A DNA stretch of 64,000 bases. It comes from Streptomyces fumanus. GTDB lineage: Bacteria > Actinomycetota > Actinomycetes > Streptomycetales > Streptomycetaceae. Positions 8,331-16,627 of the stretch are shown piece by piece. The DNA lies in contig NZ_BNBI01000014.1 in assembly GCF_014655295.1 (NCBI RefSeq), positions 124,001 to 188,000 on the forward strand, given 5' to 3'. Below the pieces are notes generated by a model, which was not told the DNA's origin, did no database searches, and saw only the letters and a program-made list of their open reading frames with translations. Position numbers and translations under genes: made by a program. Every line of letters starts with the position of its first letter. Within the stretch, counting starts at the first letter, position 1.

Positions 8331-8388
8331 TGCTGCCTCTCGTCGTGGACGCCCCCCGGGGCCCTGCCCCCCGATCTTGGCATGTCCG

Positions 8389-9030
8389 TCACACCTTGCG
8401 CGGGGACGCCAGCAGATAACGCACCCTGGTCCGCGGCTCGGTGTACTCGCCGGCCTGCCAGCCCGCCGCCTCCAGCGTGGCCGCCGCGGCCCGCAGCGCC
8501 CCGGCGTCCGGCGCGTACACGGCGACGGCCTCCGGCTGCGGGGTGGCCCGGACCCGGTAGCCGTCGCCCGCGGCGTCGGCCGGACGGTGCCCGGCCGCCT
8601 CCAGGGCGAGCGCGGCGGCCCGCACCAGGTGCGCGCGCTCCCAGTCGCAGAGCCGGTCCGTCGCCCCGTCCGGCCGGGTCATCCGCCGCAGCTCCAGCAG
8701 CCCGGCCCAGGCGCCGCGCACCTCGCGCAGCCGGTCGGGCTCGGTGACCGGCGGCTCGTCGGCGCCCCCCACCCGGGCGGCGAACACCCCGTCGTCCTTC
8801 CGCGCGGGAGCGGCAGCCGGGGGCGCCTCGGCCGCCTCGGTCGCGGGGGCCTGCCGGATCCGGTGTCCCGCCGGGGTCAGGAAGTGGTCGTGCGGCGGAC
8901 GGGGGTGCCGGAAGGCGAGCCCCCGCTTCACCAGCGCGGCGAGCTGCGCCTCGGTCCCCCGCAGCCGCCCGGTGCCGGGATCGGCGGCCTCGATGACCCG
9001 CCGCTGCGCGGCGGTCGGCGGACGTGTCAC
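8389..9030 (-). CDS. Uncharacterised protein, possible winged-helix N-terminus
   Basis: A 213-residue soluble protein that I do not recognise as a named family. The N-terminal 65 residues (PPTAAQRRVIEAADPGTGRL, LAALVKRGLAFRHP, FLTPAGHRIR) have the rhythm of a winged helix: helix, second helix, wing and TPAGHR end. An alanine/proline-rich linker follows, then a C-terminal alpha/beta region with GYRVRATPQPEAVAVYAP. No catalytic motif or membrane segment is seen. It sits between the phosphatase and the thioesterase on the minus strand. The winged-helix reading is tentative. Confidence 0.6.
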   Translation of the reverse strand: MTRPPTAAQRRVIEAADPGTGRLRGTEAQLAALVKRGLAFRHPRPPHDHFLTPAGHRIRQAPATEAAEAPPAAAPARKDDGVFAARVGGADEPPVTEPDRLREVRGAWAGLLELRRMTRPDGATDRLCDWERAHLVRAAALALEAAGHRPADAAGDGYRVRATPQPEAVAVYAPDAGALRAAAATLEAAGWQAGEYTEPRTRVRYLLASPRKV

Positions 9031-9078
9031 GGCGTATCCCCCCTCCCGGTCCGGTGGACCCGCGACCCGCTTCGCAGG

Positions 9079-9678
9079 CTACGCCGGGGGTCTGACATTC
9101 CAGGCCGCGACCACCGGCCGCCCGTGCTCGGTGCCCAGGCGGCACAGCGTCCCGGTGGCCAACTGGAACAGCGCCCCGGCGGACGGCGGCAGCCCCAGCC
9201 GCCGCGCGGTGAGCACCCGCAGGAAGTGTCCGTGCGCCACCAGCACCACGCACCCCTCGGTGTCGGCGAGCGCGGCGTCCGCCTTGGCCAGCATCCGGTC
9301 GGCCCGCTCCCCGACCTGCTCCGGCGTCTCCCCGGGGTGCTCCGGCGGTCCGGGCGCGACCCCGTCGGTGAACAGGAACCACCCCGGCCGGGTCCGCTGG
9401 ATCTCCACGGTGGTGACGCCCTCGTAGCCGCCGTAGTCCCACTCCCGCAGGTCGGCGTCGATCCGCACGCCCTGGAGGCCGATCAGCTCGGCCGTCTCGC
9501 GGGCGCGTTGCAGCGGGCTGACGAAGGCGGCCCCGATCCGGTGCGAGCGGATCAGCGGCACCAGGCGCCGGGCCTGCTCCCGGCCCTGGTCGGTCAGCGG
9601 GACGTCGGTGGAGCCGGTGTGCCGCCCGGACCGCGACCACTCGGTCTCACCGTGCCGGACCAGGAAGAGATCACCCAC
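9079..9678 (-). CDS. Histidine phosphatase (phosphoglycerate mutase-like)
   Basis: A 199-residue enzyme. I place the start at the GTG at 9678, giving MGDLFLVRHGETEWSRSGRH, because the RHG motif normally follows within about ten residues and an AGGCAGG site precedes it; an in-frame ATG 39 bp upstream is possible. Motifs are RHGETEW near the N-terminus (phospho-acceptor His), an REWDYGGYEG segment and VAHGHFLRVL near residue 160 with the second catalytic His. The pattern fits cytosolic broad-range acid or sugar phosphatases of the branch 1 superfamily. The substrate is unknown. Confidence 0.88.
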   Translation of the reverse strand: MGDLFLVRHGETEWSRSGRHTGSTDVPLTDQGREQARRLVPLIRSHRIGAAFVSPLQRARETAELIGLQGVRIDADLREWDYGGYEGVTTVEIQRTRPGWFLFTDGVAPGPPEHPGETPEQVGERADRMLAKADAALADTEGCVVLVAHGHFLRVLTARRLGLPPSAGALFQLATGTLCRLGTEHGRPVVAAWNVRPPA

Positions 9679-9773
9679 CTGCCTGCCTTTCGCTCGCCTT
9701 CCGGCACGGTGCCACACGGGGCCGGGGCGGCGCCCGGCGTACTCGGCCGGACGGCCGCCCCCCGGGGCCGCGC

Positions 9774-10175
9774 TCAGGGCAGGGGGAGGCCCTGCACGGA
9801 CTGCGCGAGCTGCCCCACCGCCGTCACCAGCGGGCCGACCGGCTGGACGAACGCGGTGAGCCGGTCCAGGGCCCGGCGCAGGACCGTGGGCTGCGGCTCC
9901 TCCTCGTCGAGTTCCTCGCGCAGCCGCCGCAGTTCCCGGCCGGTCGCCTCCGGGTCGGCCAGCGCCTCCCGGTGCTCCTGGAGCAACCGCTCCACCCGGT
10001 CCAGGAGTTCGGCGGTCCTGGCGGCCTGCTCGGCGTTCTGCGGCGGGAAGGAGACCGAGCCGGTGAACGCCCGGGCGCCCTGCCCCACGGCCTGGTTGCC
10101 CACGTAATGGGTGCCTCCGCTGATGACCACTCCGTGGTTGACGGGAGGCTCCTGGTGGCCTTCGTCGTCACGCAT
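9774..10175 (-). CDS. Small protein with N-terminal glycine-rich GGT/GNQA motif
   Basis: A 133-residue protein; the ATG at 10175 has AGGAGGT just upstream. Residues about 16-38 read VVISGGTHYVGNQAVGQGAR, a glycine/asparagine-rich motif that recurs almost unchanged at the C-terminus of the neighbouring membrane protein (GGTSIIGNQAIGTGARA). The middle is a charged helix (AARTAELLDRVERLLQEHRE then RELRRLREELDEEE), likely coiled coil, and the C-terminus is hydrophobic (FVQPVGPLVTAVGQLAQSVQ). Similar motif-plus-coiled-coil proteins are common in Streptomyces but their function is unknown to me. The shared motif hints at interaction with the upstream product. Confidence 0.7.
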   Translation of the reverse strand: MRDDEGHQEPPVNHGVVISGGTHYVGNQAVGQGARAFTGSVSFPPQNAEQAARTAELLDRVERLLQEHREALADPEATGRELRRLREELDEEEPQPTVLRRALDRLTAFVQPVGPLVTAVGQLAQSVQGLPLP

Positions 10176-10216
10176 GACATGGACCTCCTGCTCGTCGGAC
10201 CGCTGTGCTTGCCGGG

Positions 10217-12475
10217 TCATTCGTCGGGGACGGCGGCGCCCCCGGGGGCGGCCGGGCCGGTCCCCCGGGGGAGGTTGGTGGTGGCGCGCGCTCCGGTGCC
10301 GATCGCCTGGTTGCCGATGATGCTGGTGCCGCCCTGCTGGATGAGGCCCTGGTTGAGGATGGTCTGCTGCTGGGCGCGGAAGTCGGTGGTGTCGTAGCCG
10401 CGCCGGTCGAGGAAGGCCCGGACGGCGGCGAGGGTGTGCCGTTCGACCAGGGCGGTGATCCGCCGGGCGTCGACGACCTGGAAGTAGTTGTGGTAGTCGG
10501 GGCTCACCGCCAGCTCCCGGAGGCCGACCCGGGCGCCGAAGTCGTACACCGGGTTCTCCCGCATCGCGGTCAGCTCGTCCGCCGTCCGTCTGTCGTGGCG
10601 GGCGTCGAAGCGGGCGTGGCGCAGCGCGCGGAAGGGCGCGGACAGGAGCGTCGGGCCGGTGTGGCGCAGGGCGTTCACCAGCAGTCCCCGGTGCGCGGCC
10701 GGGGTGAGGTCGCCGCCGAGGAGGTCGACGACGTGGTAGGCGGCGGGCACCGGGCCGAGCACGTGGTGGTCGGTGTGCAGGTGGAGCGTGCGCCCCACGA
10801 CCGCCAGGTGCAGGAAGGTGCTCGGCACCACGTCGCCGCCCCACAGGGGCACGTGGACGGCGAGGAAGTGGCGGCGGGTGCCGGTCGGACGGAGCATGAT
10901 CTCCTCGACCGCTTCGGCCGGCAGCCGGACGGCCGGGGACACGGTGGTGCCGAGGAAGCGTTCGTCGTCGCCGAGAGTGGTGCCGCTGACGAAGACCCGG
11001 TCCTCCACGGTGAGGGAGCCGAGGTCCGGCGCGGGGGTGCCGGTGCCGGGCCCCCGGGCGGCGAGGGCGCGCAGGCGGTCGCGGATCTCGCCGACGAGTT
11101 CGGGGAGCGTGAAGGGTTCCGGCCCGGCGGGGCGGGCCCGCAGGCCGGCGGTGTTCTCGGCGGGCAGCAGCGGCACCGCGAGGGACCACTGGGAGTCGGT
11201 GGCCGCGTAGCCGACGAACGGGCTGTAGCCGCTGTAGACGGTGACGTTGCCCTCGCGCGCCTCCTCGATGGCCGCCAGCCGGCCGCCGACCCAGTCCGGC
11301 CGGTCACCCACGGGGCCGGCCGGCGGGGTGTACGTCTCGCGGGTCAGGGTGGTGCGCAGCAGCCGGTCGACGGCGAGGTCGTGCCGGAGCACGGTGGCGT
11401 ACGCGAAGGCGGCGGCGGCCACGGAGACGAGCACGGCCGGTACGCCGGCCAGATAGGTGCCCAGCAGCCAGCCCGGGAAGCCGTCCACCGGCAGCGCGGC
11501 GGCGGCGATCCCCAGGCCGAGGGCGATCAGCGCGGCCATACCGGCCGTGACGGCGGCGCCCACCAGGACCGCGGGCGGGGGCTGGGGCCGCCCCCGGGTC
11601 GTCGGGCTGCGCCGTCCCTCGGTCGCCTGCCGGGGGAGGGCGAGCACCAGCAGGACGACCAGGAGCCACAGCGGCGCGATCAGCACGACCGCGCCGACGG
11701 CCCCGGCCAGCCGCAGATCGCGCCGGTGGCGCAGGTCCTGGGCGGTCAGGCAGTGCCGTACCACCGCCGCCGGGTCGGCGCCGGGGGCGGCGGCGACGGC
11801 GCTGGTCTCGTCGGCCAGCACCTCCTCCAGGACCCGGTCGGCGAAGTGCTCGTCCAGGTAGGCCCCGGCGCACAGGTACCGGGTGACGTCCCCCGGCGCG
11901 CTGCCGACCGGCAGGTGGGTCGGTGCGGTCGTCACGGTCGCTCCCCCTTCCGCGCGGCGTGCTCCGGGCCGCGCTCCGGTGGTCCCGCCCGGCCACCCGG
12001 CCAGCGTGCAGGCCAGCAGCGAGCCGGCCGCGAGACCGAAGACCAGGGCGCCGCGCACCGCGTTCGTCACCAGCGTGCCGGCCGGCGCCAGTTGGACCCC
12101 GTCGACGAGACCCGTGTAGAGGCCCAGCCCCGCGAAGTTGGCGACCAGCGTGGCGAGGACGCCCACCGCCAGGCAACCGCGCCACCCGGGCCGCCGGCGG
12201 GCCGACAGCCACCGGCCGAGCAGGACGAGCCCCGCGAACAGCACCAGCGCCCCGAGGTCGATCGCGACCAGGGCGGACGTGCCGCCGTACCGTTCGGGGT
12301 CGATGTCCCACCCGGGGGTGAAGGCGGCCTCCAGCAGCCAGCGCAGCGGCTTGTTCGCGGACTCGTCGCCGTAGAACCTAGCCGCGTAGAAGTCCGAGAG
12401 CGGTTCCTGCGCCGGGGGGCTGCCCGCCAGCACGAGGAGCAGGACCGGCAGCGCGAGGCGCGTACGCAAGCCCAC
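10217..12475 (-). CDS. Large multi-pass membrane protein ending in the GGT/GNQA motif
   Basis: A 752-residue open frame from a GTG at 12475 with a GGGAGGGG site. It opens with a signal-like segment, has three further hydrophobic segments by residue 165, then two or three more around residues 255-390. The soluble half (VTVYSGYSPFVGYA, a FLAVHVPLWGGDVVPS segment, HTDHHVLGPVPAAYHVVDLL) belongs to no family I can name. The last 35 residues carry QGGTSIIGNQAIGTGARATT, shared with the gene at 9774. An internal GTG at 11935, with a GGAGCG site and PTHLPVGSAPGDVTRYL next, could start a separate 572-residue protein. No stop divides the halves, so I keep one gene. Confidence 0.65.
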   Translation of the reverse strand: MGLRTRLALPVLLLVLAGSPPAQEPLSDFYAARFYGDESANKPLRWLLEAAFTPGWDIDPERYGGTSALVAIDLGALVLFAGLVLLGRWLSARRRPGWRGCLAVGVLATLVANFAGLGLYTGLVDGVQLAPAGTLVTNAVRGALVFGLAAGSLLACTLAGWPGGTTGARPGARRAEGGATVTTAPTHLPVGSAPGDVTRYLCAGAYLDEHFADRVLEEVLADETSAVAAAPGADPAAVVRHCLTAQDLRHRRDLRLAGAVGAVVLIAPLWLLVVLLVLALPRQATEGRRSPTTRGRPQPPPAVLVGAAVTAGMAALIALGLGIAAAALPVDGFPGWLLGTYLAGVPAVLVSVAAAAFAYATVLRHDLAVDRLLRTTLTRETYTPPAGPVGDRPDWVGGRLAAIEEAREGNVTVYSGYSPFVGYAATDSQWSLAVPLLPAENTAGLRARPAGPEPFTLPELVGEIRDRLRALAARGPGTGTPAPDLGSLTVEDRVFVSGTTLGDDERFLGTTVSPAVRLPAEAVEEIMLRPTGTRRHFLAVHVPLWGGDVVPSTFLHLAVVGRTLHLHTDHHVLGPVPAAYHVVDLLGGDLTPAAHRGLLVNALRHTGPTLLSAPFRALRHARFDARHDRRTADELTAMRENPVYDFGARVGLRELAVSPDYHNYFQVVDARRITALVERHTLAAVRAFLDRRGYDTTDFRAQQQTILNQGLIQQGGTSIIGNQAIGTGARATTNLPRGTGPAAPGGAAVPDE

Positions 12476-12579
12476 TGGGTGCCCCCCTCCCCGTTCCCCC
12501 CGGACCGGTGGCCGCACTCTAGGGCATCCCCCTCGCCGCGCGGGCCGGAACGGCGCACACCGGTGGGCCGGGCCGGCGT

Positions 12580-13788
12580 CTACTGCCGGTATCCGCTGAG
12601 GAACCGGCCGATCCGCCCGATCGCCGCCTCCAGGTCGTCCGCGTGGGGCAGCGTCAGGATGCGGAAGTGGTCGGGGGAGGGCCAGTTGAAGCCGGTGCCC
12701 TGCACCACCTGGATCTTCTCCTGGAGCAGCAGGTCCAGCACGAACCGCTCGTCGTCGTGGATCTTGTGCACCCGGGGGTCGATCCGGGGGAAGGCGTACA
12801 GCGCCCCCTTGGGCCGGACGCAGGACACGCCCGGGATCTCGTTCAGCTTCCGCCACGCCACGTCGCGCTGCTCGCGCAGCCGTCCGCCGGGCGCGGTCAG
12901 CTCGTGGATGGACTGCCGGCCGCCGAGCGCGGCCTGGATGGCGTACTGGGCGGGCGCGTTGGCGCACAGCCGCATGGAGGCCAGCATGGTCAGGCCCTCC
13001 AGGTAGTCCCGGGCGTGCTGCTTGGGCCCGGTGACGACCAGCCAGCCGGAGCGGAACCCGGCCACCCGGTAGGTCTTGGACAGCCCGCAGAAGGTGAGCA
13101 CCACCAGGTCGGGGGCGACGGCGGCGGCCGAGTGGTGCACGGCGTCGTCGTACAGGATCTGGTCGTAGATCTCGTCGGCGAAGACCATCAGGCCGTGGCG
13201 GCGGGCGAGGTCGCAGATGCCCTCGACGATCTCCCTGGGGTAGACGGCGCCGGTGGGGTTGTTGGGGTTGATGATGACGACCGCCTTGGTGCGGTCGGTG
13301 ATCTTCGCCTCCAGGTCGGCGAGGTCGGGGTACCACTCGGCCTGCTCGTCGCAGAGGTAGTGCACCGCCTTGCCGCCCGCCAGGGTGGTCACCGCCGTCC
13401 AGAGGGGGAAGTCGGGGGCGGGGATCAGGACCTCGTCGCCGTCCTCCAGGAGGGCCTGTACGGCCATGGAGACCAGCTCGGAGACGCCGTTGCCGAGGAA
13501 GACGTCGTCGACGCCGACCTCCAGGCCGAGGGGCTGGTAGCGCTGGGCGACCGCGCGGCGGGCGGAGAGGACGCCGCGGGAGTCGGTGTAGCCGTGCGCC
13601 CGGGGCAGCATCCGGATCATGTCCTGGAGGATCTCCTCCGGGGCCTCGAAGCCGAACGCGGCCGGGTTGCCGGTGTTCAGGCGGAGCACGCTGTGGCCCG
13701 CCTCCTCCAGCGCGTCGGCGTGCTCGATCACCGGGCCGCGGATCTCGTAGCAGACCTCGCTGAGCTTGTTGGACTGACGGAACTCCAT
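12580..13788 (-). CDS. Pyridoxal-phosphate aminotransferase, AlaA/AspC type
   Basis: A 402-residue fold-type I aminotransferase. Visible are LRLNTGNPAAFGFEAPEE, VFLGNGVSELV, the PAPDFPLWTAV substrate segment, NPNNPTGAVY, the ADEIYDQILYDD segment with the PLP-ring Asp, and SKTYRVAGFRSGW with the Schiff-base Lys. Residue order and length match glutamate-pyruvate type (AlaA) enzymes. It would transfer amino groups between alanine and 2-oxoglutarate or a similar pair in the cytoplasm. It is divergent from the HxlR regulator at 13876, with a palindrome at 13829-13844 between them, so that regulator may control it. Confidence 0.9.
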   Translation of the reverse strand: MEFRQSNKLSEVCYEIRGPVIEHADALEEAGHSVLRLNTGNPAAFGFEAPEEILQDMIRMLPRAHGYTDSRGVLSARRAVAQRYQPLGLEVGVDDVFLGNGVSELVSMAVQALLEDGDEVLIPAPDFPLWTAVTTLAGGKAVHYLCDEQAEWYPDLADLEAKITDRTKAVVIINPNNPTGAVYPREIVEGICDLARRHGLMVFADEIYDQILYDDAVHHSAAAVAPDLVVLTFCGLSKTYRVAGFRSGWLVVTGPKQHARDYLEGLTMLASMRLCANAPAQYAIQAALGGRQSIHELTAPGGRLREQRDVAWRKLNEIPGVSCVRPKGALYAFPRIDPRVHKIHDDERFVLDLLLQEKIQVVQGTGFNWPSPDHFRILTLPHADDLEAAIGRIGRFLSGYRQ

Positions 13789-13828
13789 GCGCCGCTTCCC
13801 CTCCGGTGACTGGTGTTGCTTGGTTTTA

Positions 13829-13868
13829 CCAAGTGCGCGCTTGGAAAGTCCAACACGTTGTCTACACT
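13829..13868 (+). promoter_or_regulatory. HxlR operator candidate overlapping a promoter
   Basis: CCAAGTGCGCGCTTGG (13829-13844) is a near-perfect palindrome with CCAAG/CTTGG arms. TTGGAA (13841-13846), 16 bp, then TACACT (13863-13868) forms a plausible promoter whose start would fall close to the ATG at 13876, giving a very short leader. The palindrome overlaps the -35, the expected place for autorepression. It also lies 41 bp from the divergent aminotransferase start. Confidence 0.6.
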
Positions 13869-13875
13869 GCGTCGC

Positions 13876-14502
13876 ATGTCACCTCGCCGAAGCTACGACC
13901 AGTACTGTTCCGCCGCCCGCGCGCTCGACGCCGTCGGCGACCGCTGGACCCTGCTGATCGTCCGGGAGCTGCTGGCCGGGCCGCGGCGCTACACCGACCT
14001 GCACGCGGACCTGCCGGGTGTCAGCACGGACGTGCTCGCCTCCCGGCTGAAGGACATGGAGCGCGAGGGGCTGGCGACCCGGCGCAGGCTGCCCCCGCCC
14101 GGCGCGGTCTCGGTCTACGAACTCACCGCGCGGGGGCGGGCGCTGCTGCCGGTGCTCCAGGCGCTCGGCGCGTGGGGCGCGGGCGAACTGGGGGAGCGCC
14201 GGCCCACGGACGCGGTCCGCGCCCACTGGTTCGCGCTGCCCCTGCTGCGGGAGCTGCCCGGCGAGGGCCTGGTCGAAGTACGCCTGGACGAGGGCGTGTT
14301 CCACCTGTACGCGGGCGCCGGGGAGGGCCCGGTGTACGGCGAGGGCCCGGCCCCCGCCGAACCGGACGCCCGGCTGGTCCTGGACGCCGGGACCTGCGCG
14401 GCGGTCGGCCGGGGCGAGCTGAGCCTGGCCGAGGCGGTGCGCACCGGACGGGCCGAGGTGAGCGGGGAGGGCACCCTGGCGAAGGCGCTCGCAGAAGGGT
14501 GA
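13876..14502 (+). CDS. HxlR-family winged-helix regulator with C-terminal SCP2-like domain
   Basis: A 208-residue protein. The first 95 residues are a classic HxlR winged helix: SYDQYCSAARALDAVGDRW, TLLIVRELLAGPRRYTDL, TDVLASRLKDMEREGL and YELTARGRALLPVLQALG. The C-terminal half (VRLDEGVFHLYAG, PDARLVLDAGTCAAVGRGEL, AEVSGEGTLAKALA) resembles the SCP2 sterol-carrier-like domain attached to many actinobacterial HxlR proteins. A start 63 bp further upstream is open but lies across the operator, so I prefer 13876. The family senses small ligands or redox state; none is indicated here. Likely targets are itself and the divergent aminotransferase. Confidence 0.85.
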   Translation: MSPRRSYDQYCSAARALDAVGDRWTLLIVRELLAGPRRYTDLHADLPGVSTDVLASRLKDMEREGLATRRRLPPPGAVSVYELTARGRALLPVLQALGAWGAGELGERRPTDAVRAHWFALPLLRELPGEGLVEVRLDEGVFHLYAGAGEGPVYGEGPAPAEPDARLVLDAGTCAAVGRGELSLAEAVRTGRAEVSGEGTLAKALAEG

Positions 14503-14527
14503 GGGGGCCCGCTGTCCGCGGACCCCC
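14503..14527 (+). terminator. Terminator between HxlR gene and the vWA operon end
   Basis: GGGGGCCCGC (14503-14512) pairs with GCGGACCCCC (14518-14527), with one mismatch, immediately after the stop and between convergent genes, so it may work in both directions. Confidence 0.55.
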
Positions 14528-14534
14528 CCGTGCG

Positions 14535-15311
14535 TCACATCCCCGGCGGCACCTGCCGGGGCCGTCCCGACCCCCGGGTCAGGGCGTACCCGCCGATCCC
14601 CGCCAGCGCGGCCAGGACGGCACCGGCGGCCGTCCACACCCAGCGGTCGGACCACCATCCCGAGGACCAGCCGTCGTCCGGGTCGAGGTCGAACAGGGCG
14701 GCCTCGTCGTCGGTCTTCATGGCCACGCCCGGCACCAGGGGCTGGGCCAGCGAACCGTCCACCGCCGCCGCGCCGCCCATGTCCTTCGAGTCCACCCGCA
14801 CCTCGGCGCCGACCGGCAGCCCCAGGTCGGAGGTGGGCACACCGGTCACCGTCAGCCGGACGTAGTACGTGCCCGGCAGCGGGTCGTTCGCCCACGGCTC
14901 CGCCCAGGCCCGGACCGTGCGCAGCACACAGGCCAGCTCGACCGAGGAGGTGCCCGGCGCGGCGGTGCGGGTCTGCGCCCCGTACTGGCACGCCTGGCGG
15001 CGCCGCAGCCCGTCGTACACGTCCACCTGCCAGGTCTGGGCGGCGTGCGTGTCCGGCAGCTTCACGGTCGCCTTCACCGTCGGCCGCTGCCCGGTGTCCG
15101 CGGGGAACGACCAGTACAGGTAGTCGCCCGCCGAGCCGCTCGCGGTGGCCCGCTGCCCCTGCTCGATCTCGGTCGCGGTACGGAACGACGTGCCCGCCTG
15201 CGTGGGCGCCCCGCCGTCCGCCGACGGCGACGGCGAGGAGTCGGCCGCCGCCGGGGCGGCGGCCAGGCCCAGCAGCAGCGCCGCGGCGCCCAGCACTCGT
15301 GCGATACGCAT
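14535..15311 (-). CDS. Secreted, C-terminally anchored membrane protein, partner of the vWA gene
   Basis: A 258-residue exported protein. A signal peptide covers about residues 1-24 (RIARVLGAAALLLGLAAAPA, cleavage likely near AAADS). The ectodomain (DYLYWSFPADTGQRPTVKAT, QVDVYDGLRRRQACQYG, TYYVRLTVTGV) looks beta-rich. A transmembrane segment (WVWTAAGAVLAALAGIGGYA) precedes a short basic tail near the C-terminus. The ATG overlaps the stop of the vWA gene (ATGA at 15309-15313), so the products are translationally coupled and probably act together at the cell surface. The function is unknown. Confidence 0.75.
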   Translation of the reverse strand: MRIARVLGAAALLLGLAAAPAAADSSPSPSADGGAPTQAGTSFRTATEIEQGQRATASGSAGDYLYWSFPADTGQRPTVKATVKLPDTHAAQTWQVDVYDGLRRRQACQYGAQTRTAAPGTSSVELACVLRTVRAWAEPWANDPLPGTYYVRLTVTGVPTSDLGLPVGAEVRVDSKDMGGAAAVDGSLAQPLVPGVAMKTDDEAALFDLDPDDGWSSGWWSDRWVWTAAGAVLAALAGIGGYALTRGSGRPRQVPPGM

Positions 15312-16579
15312 CAGTTGGTCCTCCAGACCGCGACCCGCCAGCGGGACACCCAGCCCCACACCAGCCCGGCGAGGAAGCCCACCAGGACCAGCACACCGAG
15401 CAGCCACCAGCCCCGGCCGAGGCCGAACGAGGCCACGTCGTCCGCGTCCGAGGGGCCGTCCACCACGTCCACCGTCAGCTCCAGCGGCAGCCCCGGCGTG
15501 GTCTTCACACCGGCGCGCGCCGCGAAGGAGTGCGTCACCTGCAGGCACACCGCCTCGGCGGTCTCCTCGTCCTCGTCGCCGGCCTCCGCCTCGGGGTAGC
15601 GCAGGCCGGTGGAGACCACGTCGGTGCGGCCGTCGCCCGCCGCCTCGCCGCGCACGATCTCCCGGCCGTGCCCGGTCACCGCCCGCAGCAGCACCCCGTA
15701 GGAGGGCGCCACCGCCCGGTCGGCCGACACGCTCACCGACGCCCGCAGCTCCTTGCCCGGCGGCACCTGCACCCGGTACCAGCGCTGCTGGCCGAACTCC
15801 GCGCGGTCGGTGAACAGCCCGGATGTCAGCTCCGGCGCCTTCGCGCAGGTGTCCGCGCCCTCGGTGGCGACCGGCGTCACCACCGGCTCGGCGGCCCGGT
15901 CCACCAACTGGCTGACCCGGTCGGTGAGTTCGTCGGCGTGCTCGACCGAGGTGTACGTCCCGCCGGTCGCCTCGGCGATGCAGCTCAACTGCTGCCGCAT
16001 CTTGGCGTTGGGGACCAGGCCGAGGGTGTCGATGGTCAGACCGATGCCCTTGGCGGCGATCTCGCGGGCCACCTCGCACGGGTCCAGCGGGGCGCAGGTG
16101 TCCTCGCCGTCGCTGATCAGCACGATCCGCCGGGAGCCGGTCCCGCCGTCGAGGTCGTCGGCCGCCGCCAGCAGGGCGGGCCCGATCGGGGTCCAGCCGG
16201 TGGGCGCGAGCGTCGCGACGGCCGCCTTGGCCTCGGTGCGGTCCAGCGGCCCCACCGGGTACAGCCGCGCGGTGTCCTGGCAGCCCCGCTTCTTGTCGTC
16301 GCCGGGGTAGTCGGCCCCGAGGGTCCGGATTCCCAACCGGACCTCATCGGGGGTGGCGTCGAGCACCTCGTTGAACGCGCGCTTCGCCGCCGCCATCCGG
16401 GAGCCGCCGTCGATGTCCCGGGTCCGCATGGAACCGCTGACGTCCAGCACCAGGTCGACCTTCGGCGCGTCCTCGCCCGTGGGTTCGCCGGCGGCGGCCC
16501 CGGCCGGCAGGGCCAGGCCCGCCGCCAGCGCGGCGAGCAGGGCGCCCGCGCCCGCCGCGAAGCGTTTACTTATGATCAT
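15311..16579 (-). CDS. Membrane-anchored von Willebrand factor A domain protein
   Basis: A 422-residue surface protein. The signal peptide spans about residues 1-30. The vWA domain begins at KVDLVLDVSGSMRTRD, where DVSGSM is the MIDAS metal site, with further MIDAS contacts at GWTPIGPAL and LISDGEDTC. A second extracellular beta-rich region (WYRVQVPPGKELRASVSVSA) follows, then one transmembrane segment (WWLLGVLVLVGFLAGLVWGW) and a basic tail. Four cysteines in the DTCAPLDPCE and TCAK regions suggest disulfides. Such proteins bind proteins in a metal-dependent way; the ligand is unknown. It forms an operon with the following exported protein. Confidence 0.85.
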   Translation of the reverse strand: MIISKRFAAGAGALLAALAAGLALPAGAAAGEPTGEDAPKVDLVLDVSGSMRTRDIDGGSRMAAAKRAFNEVLDATPDEVRLGIRTLGADYPGDDKKRGCQDTARLYPVGPLDRTEAKAAVATLAPTGWTPIGPALLAAADDLDGGTGSRRIVLISDGEDTCAPLDPCEVAREIAAKGIGLTIDTLGLVPNAKMRQQLSCIAEATGGTYTSVEHADELTDRVSQLVDRAAEPVVTPVATEGADTCAKAPELTSGLFTDRAEFGQQRWYRVQVPPGKELRASVSVSADRAVAPSYGVLLRAVTGHGREIVRGEAAGDGRTDVVSTGLRYPEAEAGDEDEETAEAVCLQVTHSFAARAGVKTTPGLPLELTVDVVDGPSDADDVASFGLGRGWWLLGVLVLVGFLAGLVWGWVSRWRVAVWRTN

Positions 16580-16627
16580 CGGCGGATCTTATGGACCCGG
16601 AGCGCCGGACTCCAAAACGGGCCGCCC

